DNA of 64,000 nucleotides from Fibrobacteraceae bacterium (GTDB taxonomy: Bacteria; Fibrobacterota; Fibrobacteria; Fibrobacterales; Fibrobacteraceae), in the NCBI GenBank assembly GCA_017631885.1, contig JAGBSH010000031.1:56076-120075 (forward strand), read 5' to 3'. How positions within the stretch are numbered: position 1 is the stretch's first letter; each line of letters opens with the position of its first letter. The translations under genes and the position numbers were made by a program. The notes under the pieces are model-generated. The model was not told where the DNA came from, did not search any database, and worked only from the letters and a program-made list of their open reading frames with translations. Positions 10,901 through 17,407 of the stretch are shown here, in pieces.

Positions 10901-11952
10901 TTTGCCGTACCTTCAATTCGCGACAATGACTGAGAGAGGTCTTTTGTTCTTGCTGTACTTTGATAAGCTAATTGAAAATACTGGTAAAAAGAATAAGGCG
11001 AAGTTGAAAAATAATACTCCATTGGCGATTTTGCATAATCTGCTTTTTCTAAATCAATCCGTTTCCAAATCGACGTCCCGTAGCCCACAAAATAAAGAGA
11101 ATCCCCACTATCAAAAATTCCATTTTCATTTTTATCTTTAACTTCTAACGGAACTTCGCTCAAATGATTCAAAGGATTGTGCAAAGCAGCACTTTTAGGG
11201 ATTTCAGAAAGTGTATCAGCAGAAGCGCCATACAACACTAAATTTTTTATACGAATTCCATCTAAAGTATTTGCATTTCCAACAGCCAACATAGCCGAAC
11301 GCACATCTCGGAAAGAAACACCATACAAGCCATTTTCTGAAAACTGCGAAGGGTTTTTATCACCAACCGAAAAACGCACCAACCATTCTGCATCACTTAT
11401 GTTTGAAGAATTTCTACGTAAAATGGAAACACTTTGTTGTTTGCCATATTTAGACGCAGCCTTAGGATTTAAGACTTTTGACAAAGCCCGCTTACCCGGT
11501 GTTTTACCAGATGCAACTCTAGAAAAAGAAACTTTTAATTCATAAGATTCCCTGAGTAAGGGCTGATTTTTATTCCCTTTTAAAAGTGGAACCCAAATAT
11601 CTACCATCCAAATTTCATCTCGGAAAACTGGTTTTTCTACAATCACACCAGTAAATTCTAAAGTATCTTCTGTGCAATATTTTTCTAATTGCCTTGTAGA
11701 AATATCTTTAACAGAAACAATAGGCTTTAACGAATCAGGCAAAGCTATTCGATACATACGATAAGGTAACTTTGAATGGCCACGATAAAAACTTTTTTCA
11801 GGCAAAATTCTTTTACCTTCATTACATGCAGAAAGCGTTTTTTCTTGAACCGAATCAACAAGTACAAAATGCCCCGGTTTATCTTCTAAAACTTGAGCAT
11901 AAGCAACAAAAGCTAGGACAAAAACAACAAAGAACAAACGCATAAGCAACAA
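7918..11952 (-). CDS. Gingipain-like peptidase C25, PorU-type, 1344 aa
   Basis: A signal peptide (residues 1-19) is followed by a long beta-rich N-terminal region and a peptidase C25 catalytic domain at roughly residues 600-960. Visible landmarks are LAGSAHFDYR, the WRNTLIFAADD segment, a catalytic-type His in FGHGSLTDW near residue 860 and a Cys in ASFSCSLGRF near residue 893. The C-terminus has a FlgD-like Ig fold (NAPNPMKKKGTTFYF, then a W-D-G-R-D-x-x-G-R motif), common in cargo or components of the type IX secretion system. PorU is the C25-family sortase of that system and has a similar length. The gene is third in a tight four-gene operon. It could instead be a secreted protease. Confidence 0.8.
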   Translation of the reverse strand: MLLMRLFFVVFVLAFVAYAQVLEDKPGHFVLVDSVQEKTLSACNEGKRILPEKSFYRGHSKLPYRMYRIALPDSLKPIVSVKDISTRQLEKYCTEDTLEFTGVIVEKPVFRDEIWMVDIWVPLLKGNKNQPLLRESYELKVSFSRVASGKTPGKRALSKVLNPKAASKYGKQQSVSILRRNSSNISDAEWLVRFSVGDKNPSQFSENGLYGVSFRDVRSAMLAVGNANTLDGIRIKNLVLYGASADTLSEIPKSAALHNPLNHLSEVPLEVKDKNENGIFDSGDSLYFVGYGTSIWKRIDLEKADYAKSPMEYYFSTSPYSFYQYFQLAYQSTARTKDLSQSLSRIEGTAKELDWLRYVRAEKELLLRDTYFGREGAAWESASGKEWFWAWNLPNKTTDLTVGELKMPQTETLPGLLKGKPSYVSFAFLPSRSTGVSDVGDGISQAMNLLESSKSYAERMSHVKFSAKVNGKTLDTFDLLLGGNFVSPVLNLKNSGNDYSLTILPVSGHFVRFDGYSVAYSWTPATDSADWILPGNVSGKIKIPVASGKSLMKFKSHIPIGILPVNNGFAVDEINPKEDVRYLLYAKNDIHEVAAVEGIVTRKNGVLARPERISSKTEYLIIAPEIFQDEALRLAEFRAGKESSFPLMTTLVLVEDLYRLYTGGSISPEAIRDYLAYARSVCPDLRYVLLAGSAHFDYRKMNSSLPEIRVPTFEKEDAVLEDFFAVLDSGEAIRYGRYDLDLSVGRLPVQTIQDFKNYNEKIFSHEQKGKMDNGIWRNTLIFAADDAKNGANFDYQKHTGNIENLAVSLDSLGLSQKKRFIQKKIYLLDYEEDAAGQKPEAATDLLDALNQGALFTIYFGHGSLTDWASEGLLKPAYFSRISNAERYTILASFSCSLGRFDKGDELSLSEQFVNEKSKGSIISIGASRESYGSQNETLAKNFMYHALNDSAVRIGDAFIRGKGVGYSEYSFLRYNSERYVLLGEPVVSMPVENYKIQLEQKIDSLFALDKMELSGKIEGIESGKIFLSIREGAKGKTLSYFPASEDSVGVSYAGSLIYSETVPVKNGSFKMDFITPQKIAFGDASAEISAYFYSEKTPYVGYFLKSGILIAGTSSYADSLKDNTAPEIKISTCASSNETYLSEGQTVRLESPACLLVVAEDSTALDFSEDADEGFSFEVSSVASPFHPWPYQEQTAKRVSAKMAFPENSYPLGIYEFKVRARDILGNVARKSVKVEITEKLQQGLADVFNAPNPMKKKGTTFYFKDLAAHRLAKITIFIYNQNGRLVYKIPNAKSGITHWDGRDFYGRLLANGLYHYVVRSEVPATENSKKRTFIKKQKLLISR

Positions 11953-11961
11953 AATAGAAAA

Positions 11962-12786
11962 TTATGGCAACCGAACGTCCATTTCGTAATATCCGTTTCC
12001 GTCTGTTCGCATTTCAATCAAAACATTTCTTGAAGTTTTTACAAAAAACAATCGGAACATTGCTGGCGGATAACCGCTTGAAAGAATCGCATGAATTTCT
12101 TCTTTAGAAATCAAGTATTTTTTGTTCCAATTTGGCAAATACCAATGCCATGATTGCCAATTAAAAATCCCACTTGTTGATTGCACAAAAGCGCGCAACA
12201 TCAAAGCATATTCATAAATAAAAAAGTCTCTGTATTCTTCAACTACTTTTGCTTTTTCTTCAAATGTAAGAGTTGAAAATTTTGTATCAAATCGTAGTGG
12301 GGTTTTATCGCGTTTTGTATAAGAGAAATAAAGGCCTGAGTCATTGATTTTTAATTTTAAATCAGAATCATCTTTATGAACAAATTCATTTGTAGAAACC
12401 CCATTAAAATCAGTTAAAATATTTTCCGGATAAAGTTTTTCATGAACAGATAAAGGTTCAGGTTTTGCATCAAATGCTTCTATTTCATAAAATGCCAGAA
12501 CTTCTGATTTTCCTTTTTTGGAAAGGACAGCCACTTTACTTTTAACCATTGGAGATTCTAAAGCCCATACTGCTAAAAAACCTTTATTCTTTTTTAAAAT
12601 TTTTGAAACTGATGGGTCGATAATAGAAAGTGTATCTAAACGCATCCAATTCCCATTTTTCCCAATTTCATCTAATTTTAAAAACAACTCTTGCCCTGAA
12701 AAAGCTGGTGTTGCCGAAAAAGAGACAATCGGATTTGCAAAAAGCGTTATAGCAAAAAAGAAAATGCAAAAAAAGAAAAACTTCAT
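11962..12786 (-). CDS. Secreted protein of unknown function upstream of the C25 peptidase
   Basis: A very hydrophobic Phe-rich signal peptide (residues 1-17, ending near LFANP) precedes about 255 soluble residues. No family is recognised. The C-terminal part is rich in aromatic residues (NWQSWHWYLPNW) and ends in a beta-like stretch. The gene lies 6 nt after the lipoprotein gene and 9 nt before the C25 peptidase gene, so an envelope role shared with them is likely, but the exact function is unknown. Confidence 0.6.
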   Translation of the reverse strand: MKFFFFCIFFFAITLFANPIVSFSATPAFSGQELFLKLDEIGKNGNWMRLDTLSIIDPSVSKILKKNKGFLAVWALESPMVKSKVAVLSKKGKSEVLAFYEIEAFDAKPEPLSVHEKLYPENILTDFNGVSTNEFVHKDDSDLKLKINDSGLYFSYTKRDKTPLRFDTKFSTLTFEEKAKVVEEYRDFFIYEYALMLRAFVQSTSGIFNWQSWHWYLPNWNKKYLISKEEIHAILSSGYPPAMFRLFFVKTSRNVLIEMRTDGNGYYEMDVRLP

Positions 12787-12792
12787 AAAAAA

Positions 12793-13506
12793 TTAAATGG
12801 ATGGAATTGGTTCTAACAAAGATTCATCAATAAAACTAAAATCATAACGGTATTCTTTTTCAAGTAAATACAACGCTAATTTTACATTACTCCAATCTTT
12901 TTTCACACCAATTGATTCTAAACCTTTTGTCGCTAATGGGAAAGACTCCACAACATCTAATTCCCATTTCACATCATCCCAAGTAAACAAAAGTACAGGA
13001 ACTTTTGGACTACTTGCTAGTCCGATACTTCCTCTATCATTTTTAATTTCCATCGGACCTAGTTCCAATTCAGTCAATTTTAAAAGCATTCCTTTTTTAG
13101 CAAAAGCAAGCGAAAGCATTCTATCTTCTTGAACCGTCCACAAATGTTCACGTTCATAAATGCGATACAAAAGAATCATATAAACTTCACAAAATGGCCT
13201 TACTGAAAGCATTTCCTCATTTTCTGTTTTTGCTGCCACTTCTAAAGAATCAAACCAATATTCTGAAGAATCCGTAATAAATGGCAAAATACTTTCAGGG
13301 TCAGAACCTGCTTGAACCGTTGCAATCAAATCAGCAAAAGTCTTTTCCAACAAAAGTTGTTTTTCTTGCTGTTGCATTTCATACCCAGAAGACTTTGCGG
13401 CTGCTTCACCAACAACTCCTGAATTAGACACAGCACATGCCGAAAACAAAAATGCAAAACTGCAAAACAACACACAAGTAAGTGCTATATTTTGTAAACG
13501 ATGCAT
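12793..13506 (-). CDS. Predicted lipoprotein, first gene of the C25 peptidase operon
   Basis: The N-terminus has a short basic start, a hydrophobic core and a lipobox (FLFSAC, Cys at about residue 24), so the protein should be lipid-anchored. The remaining 210 residues are helical and acidic and match no family I know. A clear GGAGGT ribosome-binding site lies 10 nt upstream of the ATG, inside the divergent release-factor-like gene. Its start codon abuts that of the opposite-strand gene in the palindrome ATGCAT (13501-13506). Confidence 0.7.
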   Translation of the reverse strand: MHRLQNIALTCVLFCSFAFLFSACAVSNSGVVGEAAAKSSGYEMQQQEKQLLLEKTFADLIATVQAGSDPESILPFITDSSEYWFDSLEVAAKTENEEMLSVRPFCEVYMILLYRIYEREHLWTVQEDRMLSLAFAKKGMLLKLTELELGPMEIKNDRGSIGLASSPKVPVLLFTWDDVKWELDVVESFPLATKGLESIGVKKDWSNVKLALYLLEKEYRYDFSFIDESLLEPIPSI

Positions 13507-13995
13507 CGTGACGATTACCTCCGATTACCATTAGATGAACTTTTAAGAGCTTGCTCCTTAAAAGGTTTTCAAGGTTCAGGCCCAGGTGGCCAACACAGAA
13601 ACAAAACGAACACAGGCGTTTGTTTACGCTTAGCCCCTTATAATTTAGAAATCAAGTCTTGTGAAAGTAGAAGCGTTTCTGAAAATAAAACCCACGCACT
13701 ACACAGATTACGCCTTTCTTTAGCATTAAATGTCAGAGAAACCCCAAAACCAGAATCTCAATTAAAATTTCCTGGCAGTAATGGTAGAATACAACCATCT
13801 AACCCAGGCTATGCTCAATTCATTGCCGATGTTTTAGACATTACAGAAGTCAATGGTGGTGACACAAAAATTGCAGCCAAAGCATTTGGACTTTCTCCAA
13901 CAGCATTAACCAAAATTCTACACGCCGACAAACACGTTTTAAAAGCCATGCAAGACATTCGAACTAAAAAAGGCAAACCTCCATTAAAAAAATAA
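13501..13995 (+). CDS. Release-factor-like GGQ protein (RF-1 domain), 164 aa
   Basis: The RF-1 catalytic loop is present as GSGPGGQHRNK (GGQ at residues 29-31), which hydrolyses peptidyl-tRNA on the ribosome. Codon-recognition domains of true RF1/RF2 are absent, so the protein belongs with short rescue or peptidyl-hydrolase types such as ArfB/PrfH-like proteins. The C-terminal half (residues 85-164) is not the simple basic tail of ArfB but a helical segment ending in RTKKGKPPLKK. No Shine-Dalgarno sequence precedes the ATG; a TATATT box at 13486-13491 lies 15 nt upstream, within the divergent lipoprotein gene. Confidence 0.75.
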   Translation: MHRDDYLRLPLDELLRACSLKGFQGSGPGGQHRNKTNTGVCLRLAPYNLEIKSCESRSVSENKTHALHRLRLSLALNVRETPKPESQLKFPGSNGRIQPSNPGYAQFIADVLDITEVNGGDTKIAAKAFGLSPTALTKILHADKHVLKAMQDIRTKKGKPPLKK

Positions 13996-14023
13996 AAGCC
14001 TGTAGTAAAGACCACAGGCTTTT
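13994..14023. terminator. Bidirectional terminator between convergent genes
   Basis: The 10-bp stem AAAAGCCTGT / ACAGGCTTTT sits between the stop codons of the GGQ protein (plus strand) and the alcohol dehydrogenase (minus strand) and has A/T-rich flanks on both sides. Confidence 0.8.
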
Positions 14024-14039
14024 CAATAAAGCAAAAAAA

Positions 14040-15218
14040 TTATTCCACTTTAGCTTTCACCGCTAGTTCATAAATTGCCGTAGCATCTTTTGCTTTAATA
14101 GGTACAAAACCATGTCCTTCGCCAGGATTAAATTTTTCCACCATCAAAGGAATATCCTCTGCCTTAGCACCCAATTCTTCAAAATTAATTGGCATACCAA
14201 TTCGAGACAAGAAACGGCGGAATTTTTTGATTCCTTCTTTAGCTGTATTTTCAGGACTTTCAAAATCCATTTGACAACCAAAAACGCGACAAGCCATTTG
14301 AGCAAAACGCATCACATTATGATGCATTACATATTCCATCCAAGCAGGCATAATCACAGCAAGTCCAGCTCCATGAGCCACATCATAAAGCCCAGACAAT
14401 TCATGTTCTAAACCATGACTATTCCAATCTTGACTACGGCCCACACCGACAATATCATTATGGGCAACCGTTCCGGCCCACATAATATTAGCTCTAGCCT
14501 CATAACAATTTGGATCTTCAATCACCCGAGGCACTTCTTTCAGCATAGTTAAAAGAACAGCTTCACAAAGTCTATCTGTAATTTCCACTTCTGGAGTATT
14601 TGTAAAATAGCGTTCAAAAACATGCGCCATAATATCAGTTGCGCCACAAGCCGTTTGATAAGCCGGCAAAGAGCATGTCCATTCCGGATTCAAAACCGAA
14701 AACTTCGGGCGAATCAAATCAGAACCAATGCCACGTTTCAAGCCACCATCTTCTTTTGTCACAACTGAAGAAGCAGAACCTTCAGAACCAGCAGCCGCAA
14801 TAGTCAAAACTGTAGCCACCGGCAAAGCCTTTTCAATCTTAGCTTTACCCGCATAAAAATCCCAGAAATCGCCATCATACAAAACGCCGACAGCAATCGC
14901 CTTAGAACTATCAATGCAAGAACCGCCACCTACTGAAAGAATAAAATCCACATTCTCGCGGCGACAAAGTTCAATACCTTCATACACTTTAGAATCTCTA
15001 GGATTCGGTTTCACCCCGCCCAATTCAATAAAATCAACGCCAGCTTTCAAGAGAGAATCGCGCACCTTAGCAAGCAAGCCAGAACGTTCAGCAGACGCGC
15101 CCCCAAAATGAAGCAAAACCTTGCTCCCGCCATATTTTTTCACCAACTCACCGCATTCGCTTTCGCGCCCACGGCCAAAAACAAATTCAGTCGGACTATA
15201 AAAATTAAAAGATTCCAT
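14040..15218 (-). CDS. Iron-containing alcohol dehydrogenase (butanol/aldehyde dehydrogenase, YqhD/BdhA type)
   Basis: This 392-residue cytoplasmic enzyme should reduce aldehydes to alcohols with NAD(P)H. The cofactor-binding GGGSCIDSSK motif is at residues 98-107. Metal ligands fit the group III alcohol dehydrogenase pattern: D195 and H199 in GATDIMAH, H268 in NSHGLEHE and H282 in VAHGAG. The length matches YqhD/BdhA. It stands alone, facing a repeat island upstream, with an AAGGAG site before the ATG. Substrate range cannot be read from the sequence. Confidence 0.9.
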   Translation of the reverse strand: MESFNFYSPTEFVFGRGRESECGELVKKYGGSKVLLHFGGASAERSGLLAKVRDSLLKAGVDFIELGGVKPNPRDSKVYEGIELCRRENVDFILSVGGGSCIDSSKAIAVGVLYDGDFWDFYAGKAKIEKALPVATVLTIAAAGSEGSASSVVTKEDGGLKRGIGSDLIRPKFSVLNPEWTCSLPAYQTACGATDIMAHVFERYFTNTPEVEITDRLCEAVLLTMLKEVPRVIEDPNCYEARANIMWAGTVAHNDIVGVGRSQDWNSHGLEHELSGLYDVAHGAGLAVIMPAWMEYVMHHNVMRFAQMACRVFGCQMDFESPENTAKEGIKKFRRFLSRIGMPINFEELGAKAEDIPLMVEKFNPGEGHGFVPIKAKDATAIYELAVKAKVE

Positions 15219-15326
15219 AAAAACTCCTTATCGTTTTAACTAGATATAATTTTTTATTTCATCAAAAACACAAATTTCTCATAAATTTTGTCCACAAAAG
15301 AAACCACTATCAAAAAAATCCCATTT

Positions 15327-15735
15327 GTGTTCCCCGCGTCTCAAATCTTGAACAAAAAAATATGCGCGGGTCGGGCTGTTGCGTTATCTCGTGCCGGCAC
15401 TCGTCCGTTCAGCCTCGCGACAAGTCGCTAGTCCGAACCCTGCCGGGCTTCCATCCCTAACACACTTGTGATGGAACTTACCACATGGTTCTTGTTACTT
15501 CTCCGCGAACTTGCCGCACGCTTTTTGTCATTGCAAAACATGCCGCTCGGTTCTTGTCATTGCGATGGAACGTAGTGACAGAAGCAATCTCCTCACAAGC
15601 AACACTTGTTTTTGGATTACTTCGCTACGCTCGTAATGACAAAAGCCTAGATCGCCACGAGGCACAAGGCCTCTCGCCATGACTATCCGTACTACGTTCG
15701 CGATGACATTCCCGAACTTGTCACCACAATTCCAA
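15327..15735. repeat. Composite intergenic repeat island B
   Basis: The gene-free stretch 15219-15791 contains a shorter version of the island at 3.4-4.3 kb. Blocks 15327-15338, 15364-15394, 15395-15418 and from 15429 match island A in order; in B the second and third blocks are directly joined, while A has about 30 extra nt between them. The 105-nt block 15552-15656 matches 3922-4027 with one indel. No gene is credible here, although the repeats create chance ORFs. Confidence 0.85.
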
Positions 15736-15791
15736 TACCATTTCAATCATTTTATATTATTTTACTAGAAACAACTTGCAAAGGAGTTCCT

Positions 15792-16919
15792 ATGAAACAC
15801 AGCGTAATCTGTCTGCTTTTAACAACAACATTCTCCTTTTCTCAAATCATTTCCTCTGTAGATTTTGAAAATAGAACCGAAGGCATTTACACCAACACAT
15901 TTGCCAAAGAAGACTTTGTCAAAAAAGATGGCGCTAGCAGTTGGTATGCCATGGATAAAAACAATAGCGAAAACGCAAAAATTGTTTATGATAGTGAAGA
16001 ACACGGAATGGTTCTCCAATTAAAATACCCTGCTGGTTGTGTTGGGCCAAATGATTCTGATTCAGCCAAAGCTTGTGCAGGCCAAATAAAACAACCACTC
16101 ACCCAACCAGCAGAAGAAATGTGGCTTGCTTACGACATCTTATTTGAAGAAGGTTTTGAATTTGTTTTAGGCGGGAAACTCCCCGGACTCTGTGGTGGCA
16201 AATGCTATACTGGCGGAAACCGCCCATCAACAGGTGATGGCTGGAGTGCAAGAATTATGTGGCGACAAGACGGGCAAGTTGTTCAATACCTCTATTTCGT
16301 TGAACAAGCATCAATTTATGGCGATGACGCTAAATGGAACCTTGGAGAGACAAAACCCATAAAACAATTTATTCCTGGAAAATGGCACCGGCTAGTCACT
16401 CGCATAAAACTCAATTCAGTACCAACGGAAGGTCATGGCGATAAAAACGGAATCCTTCAAAGTTGGTTTGATGGAGAACTTGCTCTTGATTTAGACACTT
16501 TACGCTTACGCGATTTCGCCAATGAAAAAATAGACATCTTTTATTTATCCACCTTTCATGGTGGTAGCAATTTAAGTTGGTCTCCGACTAAAGATGTTTT
16601 TGCTCGTTACGATAATTTCATTGTTTCTTTAGATTCCATTCCAGTCAGTTCAAAACAAGAAATTCTTGAAAAGCCCGATTCATCTGTCGCAGATTCATCA
16701 ACAGCGTTATTCACTCAAAAAGTATTTATAAAAGAAAACCCGAAATTAATTTCAGGAAAATTTTTCTTTTTAAAAACACCTCTTTCAGAAAGCCAAACTT
16801 TTAAATTCTACAACCTTGACGGAAAACTAATTAAACAAAAAAACTACCCAAAAGGCACCAAACAAATACCTTTACCACAAGAAACTCAAATTTTTATTTT
16901 AAAACACGACAGCCCATAA
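15792..16919 (+). CDS. Secreted polysaccharide lyase, PL14-like, with C-terminal sorting-type tail
   Basis: A signal peptide (residues 1-17) is followed by a beta-jelly-roll region with the typical order seen in PL14-type and related lyases: GGKLPGLCGGKCYTGG, then GWSARIMWRQDG, a Tyr-rich strand, PGKWHRL, a DG-containing strand (SWFDGELAL) and a final FHGG / YDNF segment. Such enzymes cleave uronic-acid polymers such as alginate or glucuronan by beta-elimination. After a short linker the last 60 residues resemble a type IX secretion C-terminal domain. An AAAGGAG site sits 7 nt before the ATG. The substrate is uncertain. Confidence 0.7.
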   Translation: MKHSVICLLLTTTFSFSQIISSVDFENRTEGIYTNTFAKEDFVKKDGASSWYAMDKNNSENAKIVYDSEEHGMVLQLKYPAGCVGPNDSDSAKACAGQIKQPLTQPAEEMWLAYDILFEEGFEFVLGGKLPGLCGGKCYTGGNRPSTGDGWSARIMWRQDGQVVQYLYFVEQASIYGDDAKWNLGETKPIKQFIPGKWHRLVTRIKLNSVPTEGHGDKNGILQSWFDGELALDLDTLRLRDFANEKIDIFYLSTFHGGSNLSWSPTKDVFARYDNFIVSLDSIPVSSKQEILEKPDSSVADSSTALFTQKVFIKENPKLISGKFFFLKTPLSESQTFKFYNLDGKLIKQKNYPKGTKQIPLPQETQIFILKHDSP

Positions 16920-17121
16920 AACTAAAAAACATCTGTTTTATTCTGTTCTCTTTTACTGCTTTAATAATTGTAGCAGTTCCCCAAATTATCGCACCAATTC
17001 CAGAACCAACAGCAGTTCCAACCCCCGGTGCAATCATTGACCCAACTGCTGCGCCAACTCCAATACATGCTACTGGAGCTGCCTTTTTTCCTATTTCAAC
17101 TAATTCTTTTCCTTCTGACAT
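16894..17121 (-). CDS. Small glycine-zipper membrane peptide (75 aa)
   Basis: A consensus AAGGAG site 7 nt before the ATG supports translation. The middle of the peptide is a hydrophobic helix with repeated small residues (GVGAAVGSMIAPGVGTAVGS, GxxxG-type packing), between a charged N-terminus and a basic C-terminus. Glycine zippers of this kind occur in small membrane proteins, phage-type holin-like proteins and two-peptide bacteriocins; none can be chosen from sequence alone. Its last codons overlap the 3' end of the polysaccharide lyase gene on the other strand by 26 nt. Confidence 0.55.
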   Translation of the reverse strand: MSEGKELVEIGKKAAPVACIGVGAAVGSMIAPGVGTAVGSGIGAIIWGTATIIKAVKENRIKQMFFSFMGCRVLK

Positions 17122-17315
17122 AGAGTCTCCTTATTTTTATGCAAAATTTTTGCATTTATTCACTGGTTTTGCCGACTATTAAAAAATTTACCCAAAAGGA
17201 ACGACAATTAGTGTCGCCAAGCCTAACAAGAATTAGAATTCACAAATAACAAATAAAAATTACCTTTAGACACAAAAAAAGAACCTGTCTACGTAACCAG
17301 TAATTTTCTTTATAC

Positions 17316-17353
17316 AAAAAAGGATTGAATTTTTCACCATTCAATCCTTTTTA
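17316..17353 (-). terminator. Terminator after the multidomain beta-helix gene
   Basis: A 12-bp stem (AAAGGATTGAAT / ATTCAATCCTTT) is flanked by A and T runs and lies about 55 nt after the stop codon of the minus-strand gene. The rest of 17122-17407 shows nothing else recognisable. Confidence 0.75.
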
Positions 17354-17407
17354 ATACTTCTCTAAATCACAAGATTTTTCAAATCAAATTTTTAAACAAG
17401 CATAAAT

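Noticed and set aside
10659..11545. Plus-strand ORFs opposite the C25 peptidase gene
   Set aside because: They are antisense shadows of a well-supported gene, with no start signals or recognisable protein.
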